DNA of 64,000 nucleotides from Gammaproteobacteria bacterium DTU037 (GCA_001513025.1 LFRZ01000013.1:67401-131400); one strand, 5' to 3'; shown: positions 37,268 through 47,558, numbered from the stretch's first letter. The notes: generated from the letters alone by a model not told the origin. Translations and numbers: made by a program.

Positions 37268-37525
37268 CTTAGCTAACAAGGGCTAGCCAGACGCCTATGA
37301 AAGTGTCTATACTATGCGCCGGCCAGATCGGCCACCGTTAAGGTTACTGCAATATCCCGAAGTACTGCTTCGACTGCTTGTCCTCAACAGGACTATCCTA
37401 GACGTTTTTTCTAAACAGCGTTCTCGCAAATACTCGCAAATAGGCTGCCAAAAGGGCGACCATTATGGTCTTTCACGGCGTGTGCAGCTTTCATGGGTCT
37501 TTGCGGATGCATATAAGGCATACCA

Positions 37526-39280
37526 ATGACCCAAGAAATCGAAACTACCCCAGAAGTCGGAAATTTTTCCACCCTAGGTCTTCACCCTTCAGTGCTTGCA
37601 GCTATTACTGCAGTTGGTTACGAAGAGCCCTCCCCAATTCAAACACAGTCTATCCCGTTAATTATGGCTGGCCACGATATGATTGGCCAGGCACAAACCG
37701 GTACCGGTAAAACGGCTGCGTTTGCATTACCTATTTTGTCGCGTATTGATGCTAACCGTCGCGAAGCACAAGTGTTGGTGCTGGCACCGACCCGTGAGTT
37801 GGCCTTACAGGTGGCCACTGCATTTGAAAGCTTTGCAGCACAAATGCCAAGCGTGAATGTTGTCGCAATTTATGGTGGCGCGCCGATGGGCCCGCAACTG
37901 AAAGCAATCCGTAACGGTGCACAAGTGATTGTGGCGACCCCTGGTCGTTTAGTTGATCACCTGAGCCGTAACGGTGGTTTGCTCTCGACGATTAAATTCT
38001 TAGTCCTTGATGAAGCCGATGAGATGTTAAAACTTGGCTTTATGGATGACTTGGAAGTTATTTTCAATGCCATGCCTGATGATCGTCAGACCGTACTCTT
38101 TTCTGCGACCTTGCCCGCCTCGATTCGTGGCATTGCTGAAAAGCACTTGCGTCAACCGCAGCAAGTTAAAATTGCTAGCAAAACACAAACAGTCGCGCGT
38201 ATTGATCAAGCTCACCTGATGGTACACGCCGATCAAAAAGTGAATGCTATTTTGCGTTTACTTGAAGTCGAAGACTTTGATGCAATGATCGGTTTTGTGC
38301 GTACCAAACAAGCCACTTTAGATATTGCAGCAGCACTTGAAGCCAAAGGCTACAAAGTTGCCGCACTCAATGGTGATATCGCGCAGAATCAACGTGAGCG
38401 CGTGATTGATTCATTAAAAGATGGTCGTTTAAATATTGTGATTGCCACTGACGTTGCGGCACGTGGTCTTGATGTACCGCGCATCACTCACGTATTCAAT
38501 ATTGATATGCCATACGACCCAGAGTCTTATGTGCACCGTATTGGTCGTACTGGCCGTGCTGGCCGTGATGGTCGTGCTTTATTGCTAGTGACTCCGCGTG
38601 AGCGTCGTATGTTGCAGGTGATTGAGCGTGTGACTGGTCAGAAAGTTGCAGAAATCTTATTGCCGGATGCTAAAGTTATTTTGCAAGCGCGTATCCGTCG
38701 TCTTACCCAAGACTTAACGCCGCGCGTAAAAGACAAAGAAAACCAAAATATCGAGTTACTGACTCATTTGACCACCGAGCTGAACTGTTCTGTTGAAGAG
38801 TTGGCGCTAGGCTTATTAGCAAAAACCACTGAAGGTCAGGCCTTTACTTTAGCCGGTGTTGAGCGTGAGCAGCCTGTAATGACTGCACGCAGTCGTGATG
38901 ATCGCGCTCAGCGTGGTTCGCGTGACGGTGGTGGTCGCAGTGAAGGCGGTCGTGGTGAAGGACGTAGCGAATCACGTGGTGATCGAGGTGATCGTGGTGA
39001 AGGTGGACGCGAGCGTCGCGCACCACTAGCGCTGAGCGAAGGTAAAGTACGTTGCCGTACCGCGCTGGGTGTACGTGACGGTGTTGCTGCACGTAACTTA
39101 CTGGGCGCGATCCTTAACGAAGGTGGTTTGTCTCGTGAAGCGATTGGCCGTATCCAAATTCGTGAAAGCTTCAGCCTGGTTGAATTGCCAGAAGAGGGTT
39201 TAGAAAGCTTGCTGGGTAAATTAAAAGATACCCGTGTTGCCGGTAAAGCATTGAAGCTGCGTCGCTATCGCGAAGATTAA
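37526..39280 (+). CDS. deaD: DEAD-box RNA helicase, DeaD/CsdA type
   Basis: AQTGTGKTAAF, DEAD, SAT, HRIGRTGRAG; RG-rich tail then a DbpA/CsdA-type RNA-binding domain. Confidence 0.93.
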   Translation: MTQEIETTPEVGNFSTLGLHPSVLAAITAVGYEEPSPIQTQSIPLIMAGHDMIGQAQTGTGKTAAFALPILSRIDANRREAQVLVLAPTRELALQVATAFESFAAQMPSVNVVAIYGGAPMGPQLKAIRNGAQVIVATPGRLVDHLSRNGGLLSTIKFLVLDEADEMLKLGFMDDLEVIFNAMPDDRQTVLFSATLPASIRGIAEKHLRQPQQVKIASKTQTVARIDQAHLMVHADQKVNAILRLLEVEDFDAMIGFVRTKQATLDIAAALEAKGYKVAALNGDIAQNQRERVIDSLKDGRLNIVIATDVAARGLDVPRITHVFNIDMPYDPESYVHRIGRTGRAGRDGRALLLVTPRERRMLQVIERVTGQKVAEILLPDAKVILQARIRRLTQDLTPRVKDKENQNIELLTHLTTELNCSVEELALGLLAKTTEGQAFTLAGVEREQPVMTARSRDDRAQRGSRDGGGRSEGGRGEGRSESRGDRGDRGEGGRERRAPLALSEGKVRCRTALGVRDGVAARNLLGAILNEGGLSREAIGRIQIRESFSLVELPEEGLESLLGKLKDTRVAGKALKLRRYRED

Positions 39281-39320
39281 TACGCATGCTGAGCTAATCA
39301 GGCCTTGATCGTGATGGCTT

Positions 39321-39361
39321 AAAAAAAACCGATTCAACTGTAAAGTTGAGTCGGTTTTTTT
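39321..39361. terminator. Bidirectional-looking terminator after deaD
   Basis: aaaaaaaaccgattcaac-tgtaaa-gttgagtcggtttttt. Confidence 0.88.
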
Positions 39362-39482
39362 GTTTAAGCGGGTATAAAAGTATACGCGCTAACGAGTAGG
39401 CCTACGCTGCTGTATTTAGCCCTACAGGCGCGCTCTGATGTCATCTATACTGTGCGTTTGCTCAGTGTTATGCGGTGCCTAA

Positions 39483-40265
39483 ATGACGTTACGATTATGT
39501 ATTTTAGAGGCTGATGATCTGCATCCAGCGATGCAGGATGCTTTTATTGGCTTTGGCCAGATGTTTAAACAGTTATTGGCCGCTCAAGCTGCCGATCTGG
39601 AATTTCAAGTATTTAATGTGCTGAGGGGTGAGTATCCGCAGTCTGATCAGCAATTTGATGCCTATCTGGTGACCGGCAGTAAGGCCGATTCTTTTGCCAA
39701 TGATCCGTGGATTGTTACTTTTCGTGCTTATTTACGTGAGCGTTTTGAGCAGGGTGATGTGCTTATAGGGATTTGCTTTGGTCATCAGATTCTTGCCTTG
39801 GTGTTGGGCGGCGATACGCAGCGCTGCAGTAAAGGCTGGGGGCTGGGGGTGCATCGTTACCGTTTAGAATATAAGCCTGAATGGTTGCCTAGCACCGAGA
39901 ATGAGTTTCAACTGTTGATCAGTCACCGTGATCAGGTCACTGCTTTGCCTGCAGGTGCTGCGTTATTAGCCAGTAGTGATTTTTGTGAAAATGCAGCTTT
40001 TGTCGTAGGGCGGCAGGTGTTGTGCTTTCAGGGGCATCCAGAGTTCACCTATGAGTTCTCTGAGGGGTTGCTGACATTACGCCAGTCTATGTATTGTCCG
40101 CAAGAGTACCAAACTGCTTGTCAGAGCTTAGCCAGTGCCCATGATGGTCAAATCGTTGCGCAATGGATGTTGTGCTTTATTCGTGCGGCGAAAAATGCGC
40201 GCAAGCAGTCTGCTGGCGCTGAGTTATCTTTGGCTGCACAAGGTGATTCTTTATGTTTGGATTAA
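39483..40265 (+). CDS. Class I glutamine amidotransferase-like protein
   Basis: GDVLIGICFGHQILALVLGG, CFQGHPEFT. Confidence 0.9.
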   Translation: MTLRLCILEADDLHPAMQDAFIGFGQMFKQLLAAQAADLEFQVFNVLRGEYPQSDQQFDAYLVTGSKADSFANDPWIVTFRAYLRERFEQGDVLIGICFGHQILALVLGGDTQRCSKGWGLGVHRYRLEYKPEWLPSTENEFQLLISHRDQVTALPAGAALLASSDFCENAAFVVGRQVLCFQGHPEFTYEFSEGLLTLRQSMYCPQEYQTACQSLASAHDGQIVAQWMLCFIRAAKNARKQSAGAELSLAAQGDSLCLD

Positions 40266-40267
40266 CC

Positions 40268-41809
40268 ATGCCACAGTTCAGCATATATGCTGCGCCGTTA
40301 TTGTTGGTCGTTATGCTACTAGGCTTTGCTGTGCAACAGTTTGTTCGCGCGCAACGCTTGCAGCAACAGCTGACCGAGCAACAGGTCACGCTGCTGGCCG
40401 CGCAAGAGCAGTTGCACCGTCAAGATACTGATTTGCAGGTGTCAGGCAGCCAGCAAGATCAACTCTATGCGCAACTGCAACAGCGCCATGCAGACTATCA
40501 GCAGCTCAAAGCCGAGCACAGCGCCTTGCATGAACAGTTGTTGCAAGGGCGCGGCCTTGCGGACGCAGCGCAAGCCAGTTATCGTGAGCTTAAAGAGCAA
40601 CAATTGCTGTGTGAGAACACCTCGGCAGAGCAGCGCGCGCTTTATCTTAAGTTGCAGCAGGAACATCAGCAGTTACAGCAAGAATTTGCCTCGTTGCGCG
40701 GCTTAAGTGCACAAAAAGAGCAGCATTTATTAGAGCAGCAGCAATTGCTTAAAGACAGTCGTGCGCAATTAAAATTAGAGTTTGAGCAGTTAGCAACGCA
40801 AATTTTTGAGGCGCGTGGCCAGTCGTTGACACAGAGTAGTCAGCAATCCCTAGAAGCGATGCTCAAACCTTTTCGCGAACAAATTGATGGGTTTCGGCAG
40901 AAGGTCGAAGATATTCATCATAAAGATGTGCAACAGCAAGCCTCCTTACAGCAACAACTCTTGCAGCTCAAAGAACTCAATCAGCAGATCACTCAAGAAG
41001 CCCATGAGTTAAGCAGTGCTTTGCGTGGCCAGAAAAAAACTCAAGGTAATTGGGGAGAGCTGATTTTAGAGAATGTGTTAGAGCGTGCCGGTTTGCAGCT
41101 GGGTAAAGATTTTGCCCGTGAGGTTAGCTTTACCACCAGTGAAGGGCGCAAGCGTCCAGATGCGATTGTGTATTTGCCGCAAAATAAACATTTAATTATT
41201 GATGCTAAGGTGTCGTTGAATGCCTATTTACGCTATGTCAATGCTGAGGATGAGACGCTACGTGCGCAAGCGCTGCTGGAGCATGTCAGTGCGTTTTCGG
41301 CGCGAGTAGCTGAGTTGGCCGAGCGCGATTATGCCGCTTTGCCAGGTCTGAATACGCCGGATATGGTGTTTATGTTTGTGCCCATTGAGTCGGCTTTTGC
41401 CGATGCGATGCGCGCTGATGATGGTTTGTTGCAGCGTGCCATTGAGCAAAATATTTTAATTGCCACGCCCAGTACCTTGTTGGCCAGTTTAACCATTGTG
41501 CGGCAATTGTGGCGCTTTGAAGAGCAAAGTCGCAGTACTGCCGAGTTGGCTGAACGTGCCGCTAAAGTCTACGATAAGTTACGTATCTTTCTTGGCAGTA
41601 TGGATGGCATCGGTAATAGCTTGGATCGAGCGCAAGAGGCCTACCGTAAAGCCTGTGATCAGCTGGTCAATGGGCGAGGTAACTTAATTAAGCAGGCCAG
41701 TGATTTTCAACAGCTGGGTGTGTCGGTTAAGACTGAGATTGCTGAGCAGTGGCAAGATCGTGCCCGCCTTGAGCTCAGTCATAACCTTGACAATGAAGCG
41801 ACTGATTAA
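40268..41809 (+). CDS. rmuC: DNA recombination protein RmuC
   Basis: N-terminal TM, long coiled coil, KTQGNWGELILENVLERAGL, KRPDAIVYLPQNKHLIIDAKVSLNAY. Confidence 0.95.
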   Translation: MPQFSIYAAPLLLVVMLLGFAVQQFVRAQRLQQQLTEQQVTLLAAQEQLHRQDTDLQVSGSQQDQLYAQLQQRHADYQQLKAEHSALHEQLLQGRGLADAAQASYRELKEQQLLCENTSAEQRALYLKLQQEHQQLQQEFASLRGLSAQKEQHLLEQQQLLKDSRAQLKLEFEQLATQIFEARGQSLTQSSQQSLEAMLKPFREQIDGFRQKVEDIHHKDVQQQASLQQQLLQLKELNQQITQEAHELSSALRGQKKTQGNWGELILENVLERAGLQLGKDFAREVSFTTSEGRKRPDAIVYLPQNKHLIIDAKVSLNAYLRYVNAEDETLRAQALLEHVSAFSARVAELAERDYAALPGLNTPDMVFMFVPIESAFADAMRADDGLLQRAIEQNILIATPSTLLASLTIVRQLWRFEEQSRSTAELAERAAKVYDKLRIFLGSMDGIGNSLDRAQEAYRKACDQLVNGRGNLIKQASDFQQLGVSVKTEIAEQWQDRARLELSHNLDNEATD

Positions 41810-42252
41810 GCCTGTAAATGTTTTAGCAGCTGTTGCACCACCTGTGTGGAATGCGCCTTATGCTGTTGTTCCAGCTCATTGAGCAGTTGCATAAAGGTTT
41901 TCTTTTCTGCACTGCTGAGTTCACGCCATGCATCATGGGTAGGGATATGCTCAGTAGCGCTAAAGACGCTTTGTAATACTTGATAGTCAGGGTGCATTGC
42001 CATTTCAGAGTCGTAATGATCCAAAATGACTTTAATGCGAATGCAGCCTTCAGCCCAAGGCATTTGTTCACTTAAAAAGCCGTTGGCCAAGACCATTAAA
42101 TCATCGCGACGCTGCTGCTTTTGTTCGCTGCTACGCTGCCTGCGTTGCTGTTCGGCTTGCCAGACCTTACGCCATAAAACCGTGGCGTAGGCGGCTAAGC
42201 CTAAAATGCAAGCAGCGGCGACAAGCAGCCAGATATTTGAGAACGTTTGCAC
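41806..42252 (-). CDS. DUF2489-like membrane-anchored protein
   Basis: VQTFSNIWLLVAAACILGLAAYATVLWRKVWQ TM, WAEGCIRIKVILDHY; likely GTG start 42252. Confidence 0.75.
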   Translation of the reverse strand: MQTFSNIWLLVAAACILGLAAYATVLWRKVWQAEQQRRQRSSEQKQQRRDDLMVLANGFLSEQMPWAEGCIRIKVILDHYDSEMAMHPDYQVLQSVFSATEHIPTHDAWRELSSAEKKTFMQLLNELEQQHKAHSTQVVQQLLKHLQA

Positions 42253-42253
42253 A

Positions 42254-42451
42254 TTAAGCGCCGTGACACTTTTTGTATTTTTTTTGACTGCCGCATGGGC
42301 ATGGATCGTTACGGCCAATGGCTTTTAACGGATTGCGCACGGGTTCATGCTGGCTATGATTACAATCTGGGCCGTGTACGTGGGGTTGTTGTACCGGCTC
42401 GTGATGATGGTGTTGGCAGTCGGGGCCGTGGACGTGTTCTGTAGAGGACAT
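42254..42451 (-). CDS. His-rich SEC-C motif protein
   Basis: [65 protein letters not shown]. Confidence 0.88.
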   Translation of the reverse strand: MSSTEHVHGPDCQHHHHEPVQQPHVHGPDCNHSQHEPVRNPLKAIGRNDPCPCGSQKKYKKCHGA

Positions 42452-42456
42452 AACAA

Positions 42457-42954
42457 TTACTCGCGAATATAGTCGCCGGGAATGATATCACCGTGACGTA
42501 GGATATTGATTTTTTTGCTGAACAAAAGTCCAGTTTTTACATCAGCATGTAGGGCGTAATGAATCGGCTGATCAGGTTTTTCTAACATACGCACCACAAC
42601 TTTCATATGTCGCCACAGATTAGTGTGCACAGGCATTTTAAAGTAGGCATGTCCGTTGGCTGGTACGGTGATCCATTGGCTATTGCTGCCACTGGCAAGC
42701 GGCGTGTTATTGAGCAGAATCCGGTAGTTCATACCACGCATTGGCAGACTTTGTGAGTTGGGGTTGTCTACACGAAAGTGTAAAATAAATTGTTGCTCAA
42801 GTAATCTAGCATGCACCAGTTCAACATCGACTAATTGTACATCAGGTTTTTTAAAACTGCTGCTGACCCAAGTAGAGCAGCCGCTAACTGAGCTCAATAG
42901 CGCTAAGAGCACCAACAGTGCAGATGTTTTTTTTATAGTTGCCAAATTGCTCAT
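42457..42954 (-). CDS. LEA type-2 family lipoprotein
   Basis: Lipobox [48 protein letters not shown]. Confidence 0.85.
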   Translation of the reverse strand: MSNLATIKKTSALLVLLALLSSVSGCSTWVSSSFKKPDVQLVDVELVHARLLEQQFILHFRVDNPNSQSLPMRGMNYRILLNNTPLASGSNSQWITVPANGHAYFKMPVHTNLWRHMKVVVRMLEKPDQPIHYALHADVKTGLLFSKKINILRHGDIIPGDYIRE

Positions 42955-43087
42955 TGATTAGCTCCAAATCTTGCCGCAGTGTATCAAGCAAATGTTGGTC
43001 GTGGTAAATAAGACATGCACAGTGCCTGTTTACATAAGATATATCAATTACATTGCTGGATGAATCATGGATCATCGAGGGTTGAAT

Positions 43088-43645
43088 ATGCAACAGTTCG
43101 AAATTGCTTTTTCCGGGCAAATACACCCAGGGGCTGAACTAGAGCAGGTGAAAGCCGACATCGCCCGCCTGTTTCAAGCCGATGCGGCATTGCTGGAGAG
43201 ACTTTTTTCCGGTCAGCGTGTGGTACTGAAGAAGGGGTTGGATGCCGCTGGTGTGGCAAAATACCACGCGGCTTTTCAGCATGTAGGCGCGGTATTGCAG
43301 GTGCGTGATTTGTATGCCGAGCCTGAGGAGGAGATCATTCCGGGCTTGCCTGCTGAGGAATCGTCACAATCTACGCCCACATTGCCCTATGCGGCAGGTT
43401 ATGCGCTGTTGCAGGTCACGCCGCGTGATGAATATATGGCGGCCTTTCGTAATGTGCAGGCCCCGGATTTTGGCATCGCGCCGTTGGGTGATGATTTACA
43501 GACAACGCCCGAGGAGGTCGCTGCGCCTGATATGGACTTGTCCGCATTTAGCCTTGCGCCAGTGGGCAGTGAGATGGGTCAGCTCGCGCGTCCAGCACCG
43601 GTTGCGCTGCCCGATACATCCCATCTTAAATTGCTGGATAAATAG
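43088..43645 (+). CDS. Conserved hypothetical protein
   Basis: MQQFEIAFSGQIHPGAELEQVKADIARLFQADAALLERLFSGQRVVLKKGLD; coding-like composition. Confidence 0.8.
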   Translation: MQQFEIAFSGQIHPGAELEQVKADIARLFQADAALLERLFSGQRVVLKKGLDAAGVAKYHAAFQHVGAVLQVRDLYAEPEEEIIPGLPAEESSQSTPTLPYAAGYALLQVTPRDEYMAAFRNVQAPDFGIAPLGDDLQTTPEEVAAPDMDLSAFSLAPVGSEMGQLARPAPVALPDTSHLKLLDK

Positions 43646-43670
43646 GCCTAGCGGTTTTAGCTGGGCTACT

Positions 43671-44141
43671 CTAAAAATAAGGCGCACAGCATTTTTTAAA
43701 CTTTAAACCGCTTGCACAAGGGCAAGGCGCATTACGTTCTGCTCGTAGCGGCGCAGTAGGGTCATAAAAAAACCAACGCTCAGCAGGCTTAATAAATAAA
43801 GAAGTTTCTTGATGCTGTTGGCGACCGTGCTCGTCTTGCCAATGCGCAATAAACTCAACAGTGGCATGGCGTTGATCTTGCGCGAGTGTTTCTGCGATAA
43901 CCTCTAATCCTAACCATTGACTGTTTTGACTCCACTGGGCAATTGCCGCCATATCCAGGTGTGCCTGCTGGGCAGGGAGACTGGTGCTTTTTATAAACTC
44001 AATGTGCTGGGTTGCATAGGCGCTGTAACGTGCGCGCATTAAGGCTTGGGCGCTGCTTGCCAGTGCACCTAAATGGTAGCGGCCGCAGCAGTCGTGTAAG
44101 GCCCTATTAGGGTTGCAAGGGCAGGGTCTCGTCTCAGTCAT
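43671..44141 (-). CDS. YchJ family protein with two SEC-C motifs
   Basis: MTETRPCPCNPNRALHDCCGRYH ... NAPCPCASGLKFKKCCAPYF. Confidence 0.92.
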   Translation of the reverse strand: MTETRPCPCNPNRALHDCCGRYHLGALASSAQALMRARYSAYATQHIEFIKSTSLPAQQAHLDMAAIAQWSQNSQWLGLEVIAETLAQDQRHATVEFIAHWQDEHGRQQHQETSLFIKPAERWFFYDPTAPLRAERNAPCPCASGLKFKKCCAPYF

Positions 44142-44236
44142 AAGTAATCCGTAGAGCACAAAGCGTATAAACAGACTATTATACGTTTTTAGATGGGTAC
44201 TGAACAAACATACAGTCCAAAAAAAGTGGATGCAAC

Positions 44237-46381
44237 ATGCTCAGCGATGAATTAAAAAACACTATCCAAAGCGCTTATACACGCTTTTTGGATGCCAAGG
44301 GGCTTAAGGCGCGCTACGGCCAACGCTTGATGATTGCTGAAGTGGCGAAAGCCTTGGGCGATATCGCGGTGGACGACGAGGGTAAACGCACAGGTGATCC
44401 TGTTGTCGTAGCGATTGAAGCAGGCACGGGAACCGGAAAAACTGTGGCCTATAGCCTAGCGGCTATTCCTGCTGCGCGAGCGGCCGGCAAACGTTTGGTG
44501 ATTGCCACGGCGACCGTGGCGTTGCAAGAGCAAATTGTTGATAAAGATTTGCCCGATATTATTAAAAACAGCGGTTTGAATTTTAGTTACGCCTTAGCTA
44601 AAGGCCGTGGTCGCTACTTATGCTTATCCAAACTGGATGCGTTATCCCAGCATGGTGAAGCTGAACAGGCCACTGCGCAGATGTTTGCCGATGATGGTTT
44701 TCATATTGAAGTGGACAGCGACAGCGAAAAACTCTTCACTGAGATGATCAATAAGCTCGGCAGCAATCGTTGGGATGGTGATCGTGATAGTTGGCCGCAG
44801 GTACTTGAAGATATCACCTGGTCGCGGGTGACCACTGATCATACGCAGTGCACCGGCCGTCATTGTGGCAATTTTCAGCAGTGCGCTTTTTATAAGGCCC
44901 GTGAAGGCATGACCAAAGTGGATGTGATCGTCACGAACCACGATATGGTCTTGGCTGATTTGGCCTTGGGTGGCGGTGCGGTGCTGCCTGATCCGCGGGA
45001 AACCATTTATGTGTTTGATGAAGGCCATCATTTACCTGACAAAGCCATTGGCCACTTTGCGCATTTTACGCGCCTGCGCTCAACTGCGGACTGGCTGCTG
45101 CAAGTCGATAAAAACCTAACGCGCTTACTGGCACAAAACCCTTTGCCGGGGGAGCTTGGCCGATTACTTGAGCCGGTGCCGTCAATGGCAAAGAGCTTGC
45201 GTACGCAAATGCAGTTTATGTTTACCTTGTGTGAGCAGTTGGCTGAGTTTCGGCCCAATAATGATCCTGATAGCTATGAGAAGCCACGTTACCGTTTTGT
45301 CGGTGGCGTGATTCCCGTAGAGTTAAGAGAGTTGGGTGTTGAACTGAAAAAAGAATTCGTTAAGTTGACCGATATTTTTAGCCGGGTCACTGAATTGCTA
45401 AAAAAAGCTATGGATGGCGAGCCGGGCTTAAATCTAGCCAGTCACCAGGCCGAAGAATGGTACCCACTCTTTGGTAGTCTTTTAGCGCGCGCAGAAAATA
45501 ATCAAGAGTTATGGTTGGCCTTTACTGCAGAAGACCCTGAGAAAAGCCCTCCGATGGCACGTTGGTTGTCCTTAGCCGATGCTGGGGCTGCCTTTGATAT
45601 TGAAGTGAATGCCAGTCCTATTTTGGCCGCAGAAACCTTGCGCCGGCATTTATGGAATGTCGCGCATGGCGCCTTGATCACTTCGGCTACTTTAACCGCA
45701 CTGGGTAGCTTTGACCGCTTTAATATGCGTGCTGGCTTACCCTTTGAGTCGAAAAAAGCTGTGGTGCCCAGTCCCTTTAAGTATGCTGAAGCTGGCGTAT
45801 TGCGGGTGCCTGATTTGCGTGCTGATCCGCGTAATGCTGATGCGCATACGCAGGCTATTATTCGTGAGTTACCAGCAATCGTAGCGGGTGCGCAAGGCAG
45901 TCTGGTGCTGTTTTCTTCGCGGCGACAAATGCAGGATGTGTTTGCTGGTGTGGATGCCGAATGGCGCAAGCGCATCTTGATTCAGGGTGGTTTATCGCGT
46001 CAAGAAACCTTAGTGAAGCATAAAGCGCAGATTGATAAAGGTCAGGTCAGCGTATTATTTGGCTTGGCCAGTTTTGCCGAGGGTATCGACTTGCCAGGGG
46101 CTTATTGCCAGCATGTGGTGATCGCTAAAATACCTTTTGCCGTGCCGGATGATCCGGTAGAGGCTGCTTTGTCGGAGTGGATTGAGGCGCGTGGTGGTAA
46201 TCCCTTTATGGAAATTGCCGTGCCTGATGCGTCCTTGCGTTTAATTCAGGCCTGCGGGCGCTTACTGCGTAATGAGCAAGATACCGGTAGTGTGACCTTG
46301 CTCGATCGCCGCTTAGTCACGCAGCGCTATGGCAAGGCTATTTTAAATTCATTGCCCCCATTTCGACGTGAAATTGACTAA
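44237..46381 (+). CDS. dinG: ATP-dependent DNA helicase DinG
   Basis: AIEAGTGTGKTVAYSLAAIPAA, Fe-S cysteine region CTGRHCGNFQQCAFYKAR, DEGH, C-terminal helicase motifs. Confidence 0.95.
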   Translation: MLSDELKNTIQSAYTRFLDAKGLKARYGQRLMIAEVAKALGDIAVDDEGKRTGDPVVVAIEAGTGTGKTVAYSLAAIPAARAAGKRLVIATATVALQEQIVDKDLPDIIKNSGLNFSYALAKGRGRYLCLSKLDALSQHGEAEQATAQMFADDGFHIEVDSDSEKLFTEMINKLGSNRWDGDRDSWPQVLEDITWSRVTTDHTQCTGRHCGNFQQCAFYKAREGMTKVDVIVTNHDMVLADLALGGGAVLPDPRETIYVFDEGHHLPDKAIGHFAHFTRLRSTADWLLQVDKNLTRLLAQNPLPGELGRLLEPVPSMAKSLRTQMQFMFTLCEQLAEFRPNNDPDSYEKPRYRFVGGVIPVELRELGVELKKEFVKLTDIFSRVTELLKKAMDGEPGLNLASHQAEEWYPLFGSLLARAENNQELWLAFTAEDPEKSPPMARWLSLADAGAAFDIEVNASPILAAETLRRHLWNVAHGALITSATLTALGSFDRFNMRAGLPFESKKAVVPSPFKYAEAGVLRVPDLRADPRNADAHTQAIIRELPAIVAGAQGSLVLFSSRRQMQDVFAGVDAEWRKRILIQGGLSRQETLVKHKAQIDKGQVSVLFGLASFAEGIDLPGAYCQHVVIAKIPFAVPDDPVEAALSEWIEARGGNPFMEIAVPDASLRLIQACGRLLRNEQDTGSVTLLDRRLVTQRYGKAILNSLPPFRREID

Positions 46382-46409
46382 AAATCTACAGTGATAAATA
46401 GAGGTCAGT

Positions 46410-47555
46410 ATGCATATTGATGGCGTTAGTGACAGTGCATTTTCGAGCGTGCTCGATGTGTTTACGCAACTATTAGAAGATCCCGAGCAACGCGGCGCGG
46501 CCTTATGTGTGCAAGTTGCCGGTGAAACGGTGATGGATCTATGGGGTGGGGTGATTGACCGCCACGGCGAACAGCTCTGGCAGCGCGATACCTTGGTCAA
46601 TATTTTTTCCAGCGGAAAGCCGGTTGCTGCCGTATTACTGCTGCAACTGGTCGCTGAAGGGCGCCTGCAGTTGGATGTGCCGCTGGCTGACTATTGGCCA
46701 GAATTTGCCGCGCAGGGTAAACAGCACATTACCTTGCGCCAGGTACTCAGTCATCAAGCGGGGCTGCCGGCCGTGCTGGAGCCGCTCGCCGCTGAAGCAT
46801 TGTATGATTGGTCGCGAATGATTAGCGCCGTGCAAAATACCCCGCCGTGGTGGACGCCCGGTAGTGCGCACGGTTATGCGCCAATGACGTATGGCTGGCT
46901 GGTCGGGGAGTTGATTCGTCGTATTGAAGGTTGTGAGCCGGGAGAGGCGATCGCGCGGCGGATTGCACAGCCGTTACAGTTGGAGTTGTATCTGGGCCTG
47001 ACAGACCAGCAATTACCGCGAGTGGGTGATGTGATGCGCATGAAGGCTGGTGTCTCTGATCCGACATCCGTGCGTTTAATGCAGAGTATGGGTCACAACC
47101 CGCGGGGCATGACAGCTAAAGCCTTTGCCAATCCACCGTCGATGATGACCAGTACCAATAAACTTGAGTGGCGGCGTATGCAGCAGCCAGCAGCCAATGC
47201 GCACAGCACCGCGCGCGGTTTAGCAGGGTTTTATACGGGCTTATTGCAAGGTCAATTACTGGATGGCGAGATGCTTCGCGAGATGTTGACTGAGCAGAGT
47301 GAGGGGATGGATTTAACCTTATTGACCCATACCCGCTTTGGTTTAGGTTGTATGTTGGAGCAGGCGGATCAGTTGCCGGCCAGCTATGCATTAGGCGCGC
47401 GCAGCTTTGGTCATCCGGGTGCTGGCGGTACTTTGGGGTGTGCTGACCCTGAGCGTGAGGTGAGTGTCGCTTTTATTACCAATAGTCTCGGTGCTAGCGT
47501 GTTGATGGATCCGCGTGCGCAAAAAATTAATGCAATGTTGAAAAAATGTTTGTAA
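46410..47555 (+). CDS. Serine hydrolase, beta-lactamase/EstB family
   Basis: IFSSGKPVAAVL (SxxK), VLSHQAGLPAV, FGHPGAGG. Confidence 0.9.
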   Translation: MHIDGVSDSAFSSVLDVFTQLLEDPEQRGAALCVQVAGETVMDLWGGVIDRHGEQLWQRDTLVNIFSSGKPVAAVLLLQLVAEGRLQLDVPLADYWPEFAAQGKQHITLRQVLSHQAGLPAVLEPLAAEALYDWSRMISAVQNTPPWWTPGSAHGYAPMTYGWLVGELIRRIEGCEPGEAIARRIAQPLQLELYLGLTDQQLPRVGDVMRMKAGVSDPTSVRLMQSMGHNPRGMTAKAFANPPSMMTSTNKLEWRRMQQPAANAHSTARGLAGFYTGLLQGQLLDGEMLREMLTEQSEGMDLTLLTHTRFGLGCMLEQADQLPASYALGARSFGHPGAGGTLGCADPEREVSVAFITNSLGASVLMDPRAQKINAMLKKCL

Positions 47556-47558
47556 GAC

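Noticed and set aside
37314-37529. 71-aa ORF upstream of deaD as an independent gene
   Set aside because: Peptide shows no family features; kept only as a possible leader ORF within the deaD leader finding.
38844-39092. His-rich minus-strand ORF (82 aa) opposite the deaD RG-rich tract
   Set aside because: His-rich composition follows from reading the Arg/Gly/Asp-rich repeats on the opposite strand; not an independent gene.
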